64,000 nucleotides of DNA, from NCBI GenBank assembly GCA_046331175.1, contig JAXLRI010000007.1, positions 1 through 64,000 on the forward strand, given 5' to 3'. Both the position numbers and the translations under genes were made by a program. The stretch is from JAWKIW01 sp046331175 (GTDB lineage Bacteria; Actinomycetota; Acidimicrobiia; Acidimicrobiales; Acidimicrobilacustridaceae). Below the pieces are notes generated by a model. It made no database searches and was not told the DNA's origin. It saw only the letters and a list, made by a program, of their open reading frames with translations. Every line of letters begins with the position of its first letter. Position 1 is the first letter of the stretch. Below, piece after piece: positions 1 through 10,612 of this stretch.

Positions 1-891
<891 letters not shown>

Positions 892-901
892 GAGGCCCGC
901 G

Positions 902-907
902 ATCCTA
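902..907 (-). promoter_or_regulatory. Putative -10 element of ffh
   Basis: On the minus strand the hexamer reads TAGGAT and ends 10 nt before the ffh ATG. Nothing resembling a ribosome binding site lies between, so the mRNA probably begins at or next to the start codon. Confidence 0.45.
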
Positions 908-958
908 CCGGAGGCCGCTGGGGCGGGAGCACGGCAGCGCCTGGGTAGGTCCGACGTC

Positions 959-1423
959 GTGCAGCTGCGGTCCGAGCGCCGGTTCCGGTTCGAGATGACC
1001 CGAGCGGAGCTCTGGACGGCCATCGCCGCCGTCGACCAGTACCCCCGCTGGTGGCCGTGGTTGCGCAGCTTCGAGGGCCGGGGCCTGGTCGCCGGCGACG
1101 TCTGGCGCGTCACCGTGCAGCCCCCGCTCCCCTACTCCCTCGCCTTCACCGTCGCCCTCCGCGAGGTCGACGAGCACCGCCGGGTGGTCGCCGACATCGG
1201 GGGTGACATCTGCGGCTCGGCCACCCTGCGCCTCGACGACCTGCCGGACGCACCGTCGCCGTGGGGAGGTCCTCCCGGGTGTGAGGCCTGCTTGGTCTCC
1301 GCGCTCGCTCCCCGCCACCCCGTCCTGCGCGCCGCCGCCCGCGTCGCTTCCCCGATCGTGCGCCACGGTCACGACTGGGTCCTCGACACCGGTGCCCGCC
1401 AGTTCGTCGGTCGGGCCCGCTGA
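959..1423 (+). CDS. SRPBCC-family (START-like) protein
   Basis: A 154-residue protein of the polyketide cyclase/START-like fold (SRPBCC), which forms a hydrophobic ligand pocket. Visible landmarks are the N-terminal strand LRSERRFRFEM, the W-x2-I-x5-YPRWWPWL segment after helix 1, and the C-terminal helix ending RHGHDWVLDTGARQF. The GTG at 959 fits the family's usual N-terminus (VQLRSER). The frame stays open further upstream, but that part is antisense to ffh. It is divergent from ffh and convergent with the BON-domain gene. The ligand is unknown. Confidence 0.75.
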   Translation: MQLRSERRFRFEMTRAELWTAIAAVDQYPRWWPWLRSFEGRGLVAGDVWRVTVQPPLPYSLAFTVALREVDEHRRVVADIGGDICGSATLRLDDLPDAPSPWGGPPGCEACLVSALAPRHPVLRAAARVASPIVRHGHDWVLDTGARQFVGRAR

Positions 1424-1447
1424 CTCGGAAGCCGGCGGTCGGTGCCG

Positions 1448-1972
1448 TCAGGCGTCGGAGTCGTCGGTGAGGTCGATTGCGGCGGCGGCGTCGACCCGGA
1501 GCTGGTCGTCGACGTCGACGACACCGGGGATGCCCCCGGCCACGGTGACCAGCTCGTCGCGTGCGGTGTCGTGGGGGACGGCACCGGACAGCGTGACGAC
1601 GCCCTGGCGGACCCGCACGTCGGGCTGGTCGAGGTGCCAGGTGCGCGGGGCGTGGCCCAGCTCGGCGACCACCGCCGCCTCGAGGTCGGCGTCGCTCGGC
1701 CTGCCGCCGCCGGCGGCCAGCGCGAACAGCCGGGACCGGAGCTGGCGACCGGTGACCGGGGTGACCAGCACCGCGACCACGGCACCGAGCACGAACAGCA
1801 CGACGCCCTTGACCCCGGCGATCCGCACGGCGCGACGGCTGGCCCGAGCCGGGACCTTGCCCACCGTGACGCCGGCCCGGAAGGCCGTCTCGACCACCCC
1901 GGCCAGCAGCTTCACCGGGAGCACGAGCAGCACCCGCAGCGCGAACCGCACCACGCCGGCCTTCTCCTCCAT
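1448..1972 (-). CDS. BON-domain membrane protein
   Basis: A 174-residue protein. The N-terminal third is basic and hydrophobic, with one or two membrane segments (VVRFALRVLLVLPVKLLAGVV; GVVLFVLGAVVAVLVTPV). The rest is a BON domain, roughly residues 95-165, with DVRVRQGVVTLSGAVPH and IPGVVDVDDQLRV. BON domains are thought to bind phospholipid or cell-envelope components. The gene lies 15 bp downstream of ftsY on the same strand, so co-transcription is likely. An ATG preceded by a GGAGG-like sequence supports this start. Its role next to SRP genes is unknown. Confidence 0.7.
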   Translation of the reverse strand: MEEKAGVVRFALRVLLVLPVKLLAGVVETAFRAGVTVGKVPARASRRAVRIAGVKGVVLFVLGAVVAVLVTPVTGRQLRSRLFALAAGGGRPSDADLEAAVVAELGHAPRTWHLDQPDVRVRQGVVTLSGAVPHDTARDELVTVAGGIPGVVDVDDQLRVDAAAAIDLTDDSDA

Positions 1973-1987
1973 CGCAGGACCTCCGGG

Positions 1988-3223
1988 TCAGGCGCCGTCG
2001 TCGGCGAACAGGGCGTCGACGAACTCGTCGGCGTCGAAGGGCACGAGGTCGTCGGCGGTCTCGCCCAGGCCGACCAGCTTCACCGGGATGCCGAGCTGGG
2101 ACTGGATGGCGAAGATGATGCCGCCCTTGGCCGAGCCGTCGAGCTTGGTGAGCACCACACCGGTGAGCTCGACCGCCTCGGTGAACTGCTCGGCCTGGCG
2201 CAGGCCGTTCTGGCCGGTCGTGGCGTCGAGCACGAGCAGCACCTCGGTGACCGTGCCGTCGCCCTTGTCGGCCACCCGGCGGACCTTGCGCAGCTCCTCC
2301 ATGAGGTTGACCTTGGTGTGGAGGCGGCCGGCGGTGTCGGCCAGCACGAGGTCGGCGCCCTTGGCCGACGCGCTCTCGATGGCGTCGAAGATCACGGCGC
2401 TGGGGTCACCGCCTTCGGAGCCACGGATGATGTCGGCGCCGGTGCGCTCGGCCCAGGTCTCGAGCTGCTCGGCGGCGGCGGCCCGGAAGGTGTCGCCGGC
2501 GGCCATCACCACGTGCTTGCCCTCGAGGACCTCGCGCTTGGACAGCTTGCCGATGGTGGTGGTCTTGCCCACGCCGTTGACGCCGACGAACAGCCACACC
2601 GACGGTGCCTGGTCGGCGTAGTGCAGCGAGAGGTCGAAGCCGGCGAGGCGCTGCTTCATCTCGTCCTTGAGGGCGTCCAGCAGCTGGCCGCCCTCGGTGA
2701 GGCCCTCGGCCGCCACCCGCTCCTTGAGGTGCTCGAGCAGCTCCTGGGTGGGCTCGATGCCGACGTCGGCACCGATGAGGGCGTACTCGAGCTCCTCCCA
2801 GGTGTCGTCGTCGATCTTGGCCCGGCGCAGCGAGCCGAAGGTGCCCTTGAGCTTGTCCCGGGCCTTGGCCAGGCGGTCCCGGAACCGGGGCTTGGCGGCC
2901 GGCTCCTCGGCCTCGACCGAGGGCGCGGGTGCCCCGGCCTCCTCGACGGGGACCTCGGGCTCGGCCGGCTCGGCCTCGACGACCGCCGCCGCGGCCTCGG
3001 TGAGCGTCGCATCGCCCTCCCCGCCGGCCTCGGCCTCCTCCTGCTCGAGGCGCTCGAGGAAGGCCTGCTTGCGCTCCTCGACGTCCTTGCGGACGTCGTC
3101 GGTCAGCTTGGGGGCGTCGGGCGGCGGCTCGAGCGACGAGCGGTTGCGGCGACGGGCCACGACGAGGCCGGCGCTCACCCCGATCACGACGGCGAGCACG
3201 ACGATGAGGATCAGGAAGGTCAT
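1988..3223 (-). CDS. ftsY: SRP receptor FtsY
   Basis: Membrane-associated GTPase that docks the SRP-ribosome complex. The 411 residues begin with an uncleaved membrane anchor (about 3-25, FLILIVVLAVVIGVSAGLVV). An acidic Glu/Ala/Pro-rich A domain follows to about 110, and then the NG domain. GTPase motifs are GVNGVGKTTTIGKLS (about 212), DTAGRLHTK (about 295) and TKLDGSAKGG (about 359). A true transmembrane anchor, rather than an amphipathic helix, is usual in actinobacterial FtsY. The ATG at 3221-3223 has TAGGCT 9 nt upstream and no clear ribosome binding site. Confidence 0.97.
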   Translation of the reverse strand: MTFLILIVVLAVVIGVSAGLVVARRRNRSSLEPPPDAPKLTDDVRKDVEERKQAFLERLEQEEAEAGGEGDATLTEAAAAVVEAEPAEPEVPVEEAGAPAPSVEAEEPAAKPRFRDRLAKARDKLKGTFGSLRRAKIDDDTWEELEYALIGADVGIEPTQELLEHLKERVAAEGLTEGGQLLDALKDEMKQRLAGFDLSLHYADQAPSVWLFVGVNGVGKTTTIGKLSKREVLEGKHVVMAAGDTFRAAAAEQLETWAERTGADIIRGSEGGDPSAVIFDAIESASAKGADLVLADTAGRLHTKVNLMEELRKVRRVADKGDGTVTEVLLVLDATTGQNGLRQAEQFTEAVELTGVVLTKLDGSAKGGIIFAIQSQLGIPVKLVGLGETADDLVPFDADEFVDALFADDGA

Positions 3224-3232
3224 CGGGCCGGG

Positions 3233-3238
3233 AGCCTA
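3233..3238 (-). promoter_or_regulatory. Putative -10 element of ftsY
   Basis: TAGGCT on the minus strand ends 9 nt before the ATG, a leaderless-type spacing. Confidence 0.4.
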
Positions 3239-3295
3239 GTGGGCCCCTGCGGCCCATCCCTCCGGGCGCCGGGCCCGACGTCCTGTCCGAAAACC

Positions 3296-3404
3296 CCAGC
3301 ACGGGCACGCCACCGAGGTGACGTGCCCGTGCCGGCTGGGAGCTCCCGTGGTGCTCGGGGGACCGTGACCCCCTTCACTAGTGACGGCCCCCGTCACACC
3401 ACGG
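3296..3404. terminator. Cluster of strong hairpins between htrA and ftsY
   Basis: Three inverted repeats lie here. ACGGGCACG (3301-3309) pairs with CGTGCCCGT (3322-3330), and the stem is extended inside by CACC/GGTG (3311-3314 and 3317-3320). GTGACGG (3381-3387) pairs with CCGTCAC (3391-3397) across a 3-nt loop. CCGTGGTG (3346-3353) pairs with CACCACGG (3397-3404). They sit just downstream of the htrA stop and upstream of the ftsY promoter, so they probably terminate the htrA transcript. No U-run follows, which is common in high-GC actinomycetes. Confidence 0.6.
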
Positions 3405-3445
3405 TTCCGGGGCAGGGCGACGCTGCCCCGCCGCGATCTGGGTGA

Positions 3446-4888
3446 TCAGCGACCCTGGCGCAGACCTCCGCTGCCGTTCTGGCTGCCGCTGCCGCCCTGG
3501 CTGCCGGAGCCGCCGCGGGGCGAGGTGCTGCCTGAGCCGCTGCCGCCGTTCTGGCTGCCGCTGCCGCCCTGGGAGCCCTGGCCCTGGCTCGACGAGCTGG
3601 ACTGGGGTCGGGTGCCGAGGGTGACCTGGACGTCCTCGGTGCTGCCGTCACGCTCGACGGTGAGGGTGACGGTGTCGCCGGGCGCCTTGGCGAGGATGCG
3701 GGCCGACAGGTCCTGGCTCGACGAGACCGACTGGCCGTCGATGCCGGTGATCACGTCGCCCTTCTGGAAGCCCGCCTCGGCCGCCGGCGTGCCGTCGGCC
3801 ACCTGGGCCACCACCGCACCGGCGCTGCCGTCGGTCGGGGTCGAGGTGCTCACACCGAGGTAGCCCTTGGCGAGCGACTGGCCCGACACGATCTTGTCGG
3901 CGACCGACTTGGCGGTGGCGATCGGGATGGAGAACCCGATGCCGTTGTTCTCGCCCTTCTCGGAGAAGATCGCCGTGTTGATGCCGACGATCTCGCCCTT
4001 GCGGTTGGCGAGGGCACCACCGGAGTTGCCGGGGTTGATGGGCGCGTCGGTCTGGATCATGTTGATGGCCACGCCCTGCTCGCCGTCGACGGGGCGGTCG
4101 ACGGCGCTGACGATGCCGGCGGTGACGGTCGACTGGAGGCCGAACGGGCTGCCGAGGGCGTAGACCGACTGGCCGACGCGGACGCCGTCGGTCGACAGGC
4201 GGGCCACCGCGAGCTTGCCGTTGCCGTCCACCTTGACCACGGCCACGTCCGAGGACGGGTCGCGCCCGACGACGGTGCCCGACAGCTTGGTGCCGTCGGT
4301 GAGCCGCACGTTCACGTCGGTGGCGTCGCCGACCACGTGGGCGTTGGTGATGACGAGGCCGCTGGCGTCGTAGATGATGCCCGAGCCGAGGCCGTCGCCC
4401 CGCTCGATCTGCACGACCGCCGGGCCGAGGGCGGCCGCGACCGCCTCCGCCGGCTCGTCGGCATCGGCGGCCACCGGCGGGGTGGCCTGACCGGGCTGGG
4501 CGGCGGGCTGGGCCACCGCCGCCGCCGGGGCGGTCGGCGTCGGGTTCGACAGCGCCTTGGCGCCGAACCAGCCGGTGCCGAGGAGGCCGGCGGCCGCGAG
4601 CAGAGCGAGGGCCACGCGCCCCCCACCCCCGTGCCGGGTGGGAGGAGGAGAGGAGGACAACGGGGGTGGGGGCGGTGGCGTCGGCGCCCCGGGGGACGCC
4701 GAGAACGGGTCGTGCGGAGGACGGGTGGTCGTGCGGGGCTCGCCGTCGAACCAGGCCGTGGCGGCCGGGCCGAAGGGCCCCGATGCCGTCGCGGGACCAC
4801 CGGCCGACGTGGTCGGCGGGGTCGGGCCGGGAGCGGCGTCCCAGGCGGCGGGGTCGGCGGTCTGCGGGTCCCAGGTGGGAGCGGTCAT
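3446..4888 (-). CDS. HtrA/DegP-family (PepD-like) membrane-anchored serine protease with PDZ domain
   Basis: S1C periplasmic or extracytoplasmic protease of the envelope-stress type, 480 aa. Residues 1-90 are cytosolic and Pro/Thr-rich, with a membrane segment at about 92-112 (VALALLAAAGLLGTGW). The trypsin fold follows, with the His in TNAHVVGDA (about 184), the Asp in DPSSDVAVVKV (about 214) and the Ser in NPGNSGGAL (about 289). One PDZ domain occupies about 345-435. The last 45 residues are low-complexity Ser/Gly/Gln/Asn. It sits downstream of the kinase and regulator genes in the order known for mycobacterial mprA-mprB-pepD. Confidence 0.93.
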   Translation of the reverse strand: MTAPTWDPQTADPAAWDAAPGPTPPTTSAGGPATASGPFGPAATAWFDGEPRTTTRPPHDPFSASPGAPTPPPPPPLSSSPPPTRHGGGGRVALALLAAAGLLGTGWFGAKALSNPTPTAPAAAVAQPAAQPGQATPPVAADADEPAEAVAAALGPAVVQIERGDGLGSGIIYDASGLVITNAHVVGDATDVNVRLTDGTKLSGTVVGRDPSSDVAVVKVDGNGKLAVARLSTDGVRVGQSVYALGSPFGLQSTVTAGIVSAVDRPVDGEQGVAINMIQTDAPINPGNSGGALANRKGEIVGINTAIFSEKGENNGIGFSIPIATAKSVADKIVSGQSLAKGYLGVSTSTPTDGSAGAVVAQVADGTPAAEAGFQKGDVITGIDGQSVSSSQDLSARILAKAPGDTVTLTVERDGSTEDVQVTLGTRPQSSSSSQGQGSQGGSGSQNGGSGSGSTSPRGGSGSQGGSGSQNGSGGLRQGR

Positions 4889-5017
4889 CGTTGTCCGTCC
4901 GGAGGTCGATGGCGGGTGGGGATCTGCGGCGCACGGTACGGACGCCCCCGGAAAGCACGCGTAAAGCGGCTGGACCGATCGACGGGTCCGTGGACAGGCG
5001 CGCTGACGGGCAGCGAT

Positions 5018-5045
5018 GTCAGGGCGTCGGCGTCAGGGCGTCGGC
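5018..5045 (-). repeat. Two perfect tandem 14-bp repeats upstream of htrA
   Basis: GTCAGGGCGTCGGC occurs twice head-to-tail at 5018-5031 and 5032-5045. A CTGAC/GTCAG inverted pair (5003-5007 and 5018-5022) abuts them. They lie 130-160 bp upstream of the htrA start and 26-53 bp past the kinase stop. Tandem direct repeats are the usual target of OmpR-family regulators such as the one encoded next door, but this link is inference. Confidence 0.4.
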
Positions 5046-5070
5046 GACGCGTGTGCGCCGCGGGGCACCG

Positions 5071-6399
5071 TCAGCTTGCGGTGAGGGGCGCGGCGGTCGG
5101 CGCGGGCCCGCCGACGGGCGGCACCGCCATGGCGGGCAGCCAGAGCGCGAACGCCGACCCGCGACCCGGCTCGGACACCAGCTTCACCGTGCCGCCGTGG
5201 GCCTGGGCGATCTGGCGCACGATGGTCAGGCCGAGGCCGCTGCGCCCCTCTTCTCGACCCGCCTTGCCGTCACCGCGGTAGAAGCGCTGGAAGACGCGGT
5301 CCTGGTCGTCGGCGGCGATGCCCGGGCCCTGGTCCTGCACCGCCAGCCACACCCACGGGTCCTGGCGGCCGGCGGTGACGCGGACGGTGGTCCCCTCGGG
5401 AGCCAGGCGCACGGCGTTGGCGAGCAGGTTGGCCAGCGCCTGCTTCAGGGCGTGGCGGTCGGCGAGCACCCACAGCCCGGCCGGGGCGGCGCCCGCCACC
5501 ATGAGCGATCGCGCCTCGGCGGGGGCACGGAACTCGTCGACGGCCTCGACCACCAGCGTCGAGGCATCCACCGGGGCCTTCTCCCGGGAGGTCGTGCCCT
5601 TGCGGGCGTACACCAGGAGGTCGTCGACCAGCCGGGACATGCGCTCGGTCGAGCGGTCGACCACCTCGAGCGTGCGACGCAGCTCGTCGGGGTCGGCCCC
5701 GGGATCGCTGAGCGTGACCTCGATGTTCGTGCGGATGACGGCCAACGGGTTGCGCAGCTCGTGGGACGCCTCGTGGATGAAGCGCCGCTGCTCCTCGAAG
5801 GCGTCGTCGATGCGCTCGAGCATGTCGTCGAAGGTGTCGGCGAGGTCGCGCAGCTCGTCGTGGGGACCGCCCAGCTCGATCCGTCGTGACAGGTCGGTGG
5901 CCGAGATGTCGCGGGCGACCTCGGTGATCTGCTCGATGGGCCTGAGCACCCGACCGGCGACGATCCAACCGACGCCGAGGCTGGAGAGGAACAGCACCGA
6001 CAGGCCGGCGAACGTGTACTGGCGCAGGGCCTCCAGGGCCCGTTGGTTGGCCAGCTGCTCGATGTTGCGGATGTAGAAGCGGTCGATGGTGACGGGCCCC
6101 TGCGGCGTGAGCACGCGCACGTCGACGGACTGGTACACCTCTTGCTCGTCGAGCGTGCGGGCGGCGCCGAGGTAGATGGCGCCGAGGAGGATGGCGGCGA
6201 GGCCGAACAGCACGCTCGAGTAGATGACGGTGAGCCGGAACCGGATCGAGCCCATCCAGCTCGGCATCCGCCGGGCCGCTTGGACCGAGCGGCGCGGCAC
6301 CGGGAGCTCGACGGTGATCGACCCCGGGCTGGGGGCGGGCCCGGGCGGCCCGTCCGGCGTCACGTCGGCCGGGCCCGGTGCCGGGCCGCTCTCGCTCAC
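5071..6399 (-). CDS. Two-component sensor histidine kinase (MprB-like)
   Basis: A 442-residue membrane kinase. Membrane segments lie at about 55-78 (LTVIYSSVLFGLAAILLGAIY) and 130-152, and flank an extracytoplasmic loop of only about 55 residues. A HAMP linker (VLRPIEQITEVARDIS) follows. The H box is HEASHELRNPLAV, with the phospho-accepting His near 211. The ATPase motifs are NLLANAVRLAP, DQGPGIA and GLGLTIVRQIA. The start is a GTG at 6399 that overlaps the regulator stop as GTGA, so the pair is translationally coupled. The frame continues open upstream, but that part is a shadow of the regulator gene. The short sensor loop resembles envelope-stress kinases. Confidence 0.92.
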   Translation of the reverse strand: MSESGPAPGPADVTPDGPPGPAPSPGSITVELPVPRRSVQAARRMPSWMGSIRFRLTVIYSSVLFGLAAILLGAIYLGAARTLDEQEVYQSVDVRVLTPQGPVTIDRFYIRNIEQLANQRALEALRQYTFAGLSVLFLSSLGVGWIVAGRVLRPIEQITEVARDISATDLSRRIELGGPHDELRDLADTFDDMLERIDDAFEEQRRFIHEASHELRNPLAVIRTNIEVTLSDPGADPDELRRTLEVVDRSTERMSRLVDDLLVYARKGTTSREKAPVDASTLVVEAVDEFRAPAEARSLMVAGAAPAGLWVLADRHALKQALANLLANAVRLAPEGTTVRVTAGRQDPWVWLAVQDQGPGIAADDQDRVFQRFYRGDGKAGREEGRSGLGLTIVRQIAQAHGGTVKLVSEPGRGSAFALWLPAMAVPPVGGPAPTAAPLTAS

Positions 6400-7091
6400 G
6401 AGCCGATCCCGTCCGGCGGCGGGGTGTCGAGGAGCCGGTAGCCGCTGCCGATCACCGTCTCGATGAGCGGCGGGTCGCCGATCTTGCGGCGCAGCGTCCC
6501 GACCGTCACCCGCACGGTGTTCGTGAACGGGTCGGCGTTCTCGTCCCAGACGTGCTCGAGCAGCGTCTCCTGGGAGAGGACCCGGCCCGGGTTGGACATG
6601 AAGTACCGCAGGAGGGCGAACTCCTTGGCCGTGAGGTCGAGGTGGACGTCGGCCCGGGCAGCCTCGTGGCGGGCGGTGTCGAGGCGCAGCTCGCCCACCT
6701 GCAGCACGGCCGTGGACGAACCGGCGTCGCGGCGCAGCAGCGAGCGGACGCGGGCCGACAGCTCGGGGAAGGCGAACGGCTTGACGAGGTAGTCGTCGGC
6801 ACCGTCGTCGAGGCCGGCGACGCGATCCTCGAGCGAATCGCGAGCGGTCAGCATGAGCACGCGGGGCTTCGGGTCGACGGCGGGGTCGTCGCGCAGCCGG
6901 CGGCACACCTCGCGGCCGTCGACCTCGGGCATGGTGATATCGAGGCACACGAGGTCGTACTCGTTGATCGCCAGCTTCTCGAGCGCCTCGACCCCGTCGT
7001 TTGCCACATCGACGGCGTACCCCTCGCGCCGCAGGCCGCGGGCCACCGCGTCGGCCAGGTCGACCTCGTCGTCCACCACCAGCAGTCGCAT
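6396..7091 (-). CDS. OmpR/PhoB-family response regulator (MprA-like)
   Basis: A 231-residue regulator. The receiver domain has the acidic pair VVDDE, the phospho-acceptor Asp in CLDITMPEVDG (about 50), a conserved Thr in LMLTARD and the Lys in DDYLVKPF. The winged-helix DNA-binding domain spans about 125-222 (LDLTAKEFALLRYFMSNPGRVLSQETLLEHVWD through RVTVGTLRRKIG to GSGYRLL). It is encoded first in a run with the kinase and HtrA protease. The ATG at 7091 has TAGCGT 8 nt upstream, which suggests leaderless expression. Confidence 0.94.
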   Translation of the reverse strand: MRLLVVDDEVDLADAVARGLRREGYAVDVANDGVEALEKLAINEYDLVCLDITMPEVDGREVCRRLRDDPAVDPKPRVLMLTARDSLEDRVAGLDDGADDYLVKPFAFPELSARVRSLLRRDAGSSTAVLQVGELRLDTARHEAARADVHLDLTAKEFALLRYFMSNPGRVLSQETLLEHVWDENADPFTNTVRVTVGTLRRKIGDPPLIETVIGSGYRLLDTPPPDGIGS

Positions 7092-7099
7092 CGGCCGCC

Positions 7100-7105
7100 A
7101 CGCTA
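7100..7105 (-). promoter_or_regulatory. Putative -10 element of the response-regulator operon
   Basis: TAGCGT on the minus strand, 8 nt before the ATG. The 240 bp to the divergent moxR gene hold no other obvious feature except a possible plus-strand TATCTT (7247-7252). Confidence 0.45.
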
Positions 7106-7330
7106 CCGGTGGGGCGCACCAGCGAACCGCACCGGGCCGGCGCGAGACGGCCCGGTGCTTCGCGGACCGTCGGCCCGACCGACCCTGGCCGGGGGACCGG
7201 TCCCCACCGTTCTCACGAGCACCGCCGCCTTCGAGGGGGCAGGCTTTATCTTGGCCTTCACCTCGTCGTGGTCCACTCGCCCGACGGCCCGGACCGGGCC
7301 CACCCCCTCGCACGCGCAGGAGCCGACCCC

Positions 7331-8529
<1,199 letters not shown>

Positions 8530-8533
<4 letters not shown>

Positions 8534-9522
8534 GCCAGCGCCGTTCGCCGGCCGCACCTGCGGACCACGCCCGCAACGCCGAGCTGCGGGGTGTCTCGAA
8601 CCGCCCGCCCAGCGTCGCCATCGGCCCGACAGCCGAGGTGCTGCGGCGGCTCGAGCTCAGCGTGACGCGACGCCTCGACGGGATGCTGCAGGGCGACTAC
8701 CGCGGCCTCGTCCCCGGCCACGGCTCCGAGCTGGGCGAGACACGCCAGTACCGGGCCGGCGACGACGTGCGGCGCATCGACTGGAACGTCACCGCCCGGA
8801 TGCTCGACCCGCACGTCCGCGAGACCATCGCCGACCGCGAGCTCGAGACGTGGGCCCTCGTCGACCTCACCGCCAGCCTCGGCTTCGGCACCGCCGACTG
8901 CGAGAAGCGCGACCTCGCCGTCGCCGCCGTGGCCGCCCTCGGCTTCCTCACCCAGCGCACCGGCAACCGCATGGGCGCGGTCACCATCGAGGGCGACCGG
9001 ATGGACACCATCCCCGCCCGCACCGGCCGCACCAACCTCCAGGCGCTGCTGCACCGCGTGGTGAAGGCGGCCCAGCACCCCGCCGAGGGATCGGCCGACC
9101 TGGCGCTCGGCCTGCGCCGCATGGGCTCCACCATGCAGCGCCGGGGCCTGGCCGTGGTCATCTCCGACTTCCTGTCGCCGCCCGGGTGGGAGCTGCCGCT
9201 GCGCGGGCTGGCCGGCCGGCACGAGACCCTCGCCATCGAGATCATCGACCCACGCGAGCTCGAGCTGCCCGACCTCGGCGTCATCGACCTCGTCGACCCC
9301 GAGTCGGGGCAGGTGTTCGAGGTGCAGACCTCCGACAAGGACGTCCGCCAGCGCTTCGCAGCGGCCGCCGCCCAGCAACGAGCCCAGGTGGCGGCGTCGA
9401 TCCGCCGGGCCGGTGCCGACCACCTCGTGCTGCGCACCGACCGCGACTGGCTGCTCGACCTCGTCCGCTTCGTCGCGTGGCGCCGCGAGCGCATCGACGC
9501 CCTGGCCCGGGTCAGGCCATGA
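8530..9522 (+). CDS. DUF58-domain protein
   Basis: A 330-residue cytosolic DUF58 protein of the MoxR cluster. The signature is GETRQYRAGDDVRRIDWNVTAR at about residues 73-94, followed by an integrin-like fold (ALVDLTASLGFG, LAVVISDFL, ETLAIEIIDPRELELP). DUF58 proteins are usual partners of MoxR ATPases. The ATG overlaps the moxR stop as ATGA, indicating translational coupling. Confidence 0.92.
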
Positions 9523-9577
9523 GCCGCCCCGCCCCGCTCTCCTCCCCCACCACCGCTCCCCGAGCGAGGACCACCCC

Positions 9578-10531
9578 ATGAACTTCCTCGAACCCCAACG
9601 CCTGCTGCTCCTCGGGGCGGTCGCGCTGCTGGCGGTCCTGTACCTCGTGCTGCAGGCCCGCCGCCGCACCTATGCCGTGCGGTTCACCAACCTGGCGCTG
9701 CTCTCGGCGGTGGCGCCGAAGCGCCCGGGGTGGCGACGCCACCTGCCCGCGGCGTTCTTCCTCGTGGCCACGGCCGTGCTGGTCGTCGGCTTCGCCCGAC
9801 CCACCCGTGAGGAGCAGGTGCCCCGCGAGCGGGCCACCATCATCCTCGCCATCGACACCTCGCTGTCGATGGAGGCCGACGACGTGGCCCCGACCCGCAT
9901 CGAAGCCGCCAAGGCAGCCGCGTCGTCGTTCCTCGACATCCTGCCGCCGAAGATCAACGTCGGCCTGGTGGCCTTCAACGGCAACGCCACGCTGAAGGTG
10001 CCACCCACCACCGACCGGGCCCGCCTCAAGACCGGCATCCAGAACCTCCAGCTCGGCGAGCGCACGGCCATCGGCGAGGCCATCTTCGCCAGCCTCGACG
10101 CCCTCAACCAGGTGCCCCCGGACCAGGAGGGCACCAAGCCCCCGGCCCGCATCCTCGTGATGTCCGACGGCGCCACCACCGACGGTCGCCCGAACGAGGT
10201 GGCGTCCAAGGCCGCCGTCGACGCCGGCGTGCCGGTGTCGACCATCGCCTTCGGCACCGACGACGGCCGGATCCAGGTGCCGGGCGAGAGCCGCACGGTG
10301 TCGGTCCGGGTCGACCGCGAGGCCCTCAAGGACATCGCCGACACGACCCAGGGTCGGGCCTTCAGCGCCGCCACCGAGGGCGAGCTGCGGGACGTCTACG
10401 CCGACATCGGCTCCTCGGTGGGCTACACGACCGAGGAGCGCGAGGTGTCGAGCTGGTTCATCGGTGGAGCGCTGGCGCTCCTGCTGATCACCAGCGGGAT
10501 GTCGCTGGTCTGGTTCAGCCGGCTGCCCTGA
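9578..10531 (+). CDS. VWA-domain membrane protein (BatA-like)
   Basis: A 317-residue protein with N-terminal membrane helices (about 9-27 and 58-78) and one at the C-terminus (about 290-312). Between them is a von Willebrand A domain. Its MIDAS motif is intact: DTSLSM, with a later conserved Thr in GERTAIGEA and an Asp in VMSDGATTDGR. The third gene of the moxR set probably works as the metal-dependent adhesive partner of the ATPase. No transglutaminase-like or BatB/C/D gene follows, so the cluster is minimal. Confidence 0.92.
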   Translation: MNFLEPQRLLLLGAVALLAVLYLVLQARRRTYAVRFTNLALLSAVAPKRPGWRRHLPAAFFLVATAVLVVGFARPTREEQVPRERATIILAIDTSLSMEADDVAPTRIEAAKAAASSFLDILPPKINVGLVAFNGNATLKVPPTTDRARLKTGIQNLQLGERTAIGEAIFASLDALNQVPPDQEGTKPPARILVMSDGATTDGRPNEVASKAAVDAGVPVSTIAFGTDDGRIQVPGESRTVSVRVDREALKDIADTTQGRAFSAATEGELRDVYADIGSSVGYTTEEREVSSWFIGGALALLLITSGMSLVWFSRLP

Positions 10532-10612
10532 CCCGAACCGCCACCTGGTCCTGCACCGAGCCCGTCCCGGCCACCGTCGGGGCGGGTTCGCTGCGTGAGG
10601 CGGGTGGGGCGC

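Noticed and set aside
5071..7119. Kinase gene reading continuously into the regulator region
   Set aside because: The frame is open, but upstream of 6399 it only shadows the response regulator; the GTGA overlap marks the true start.
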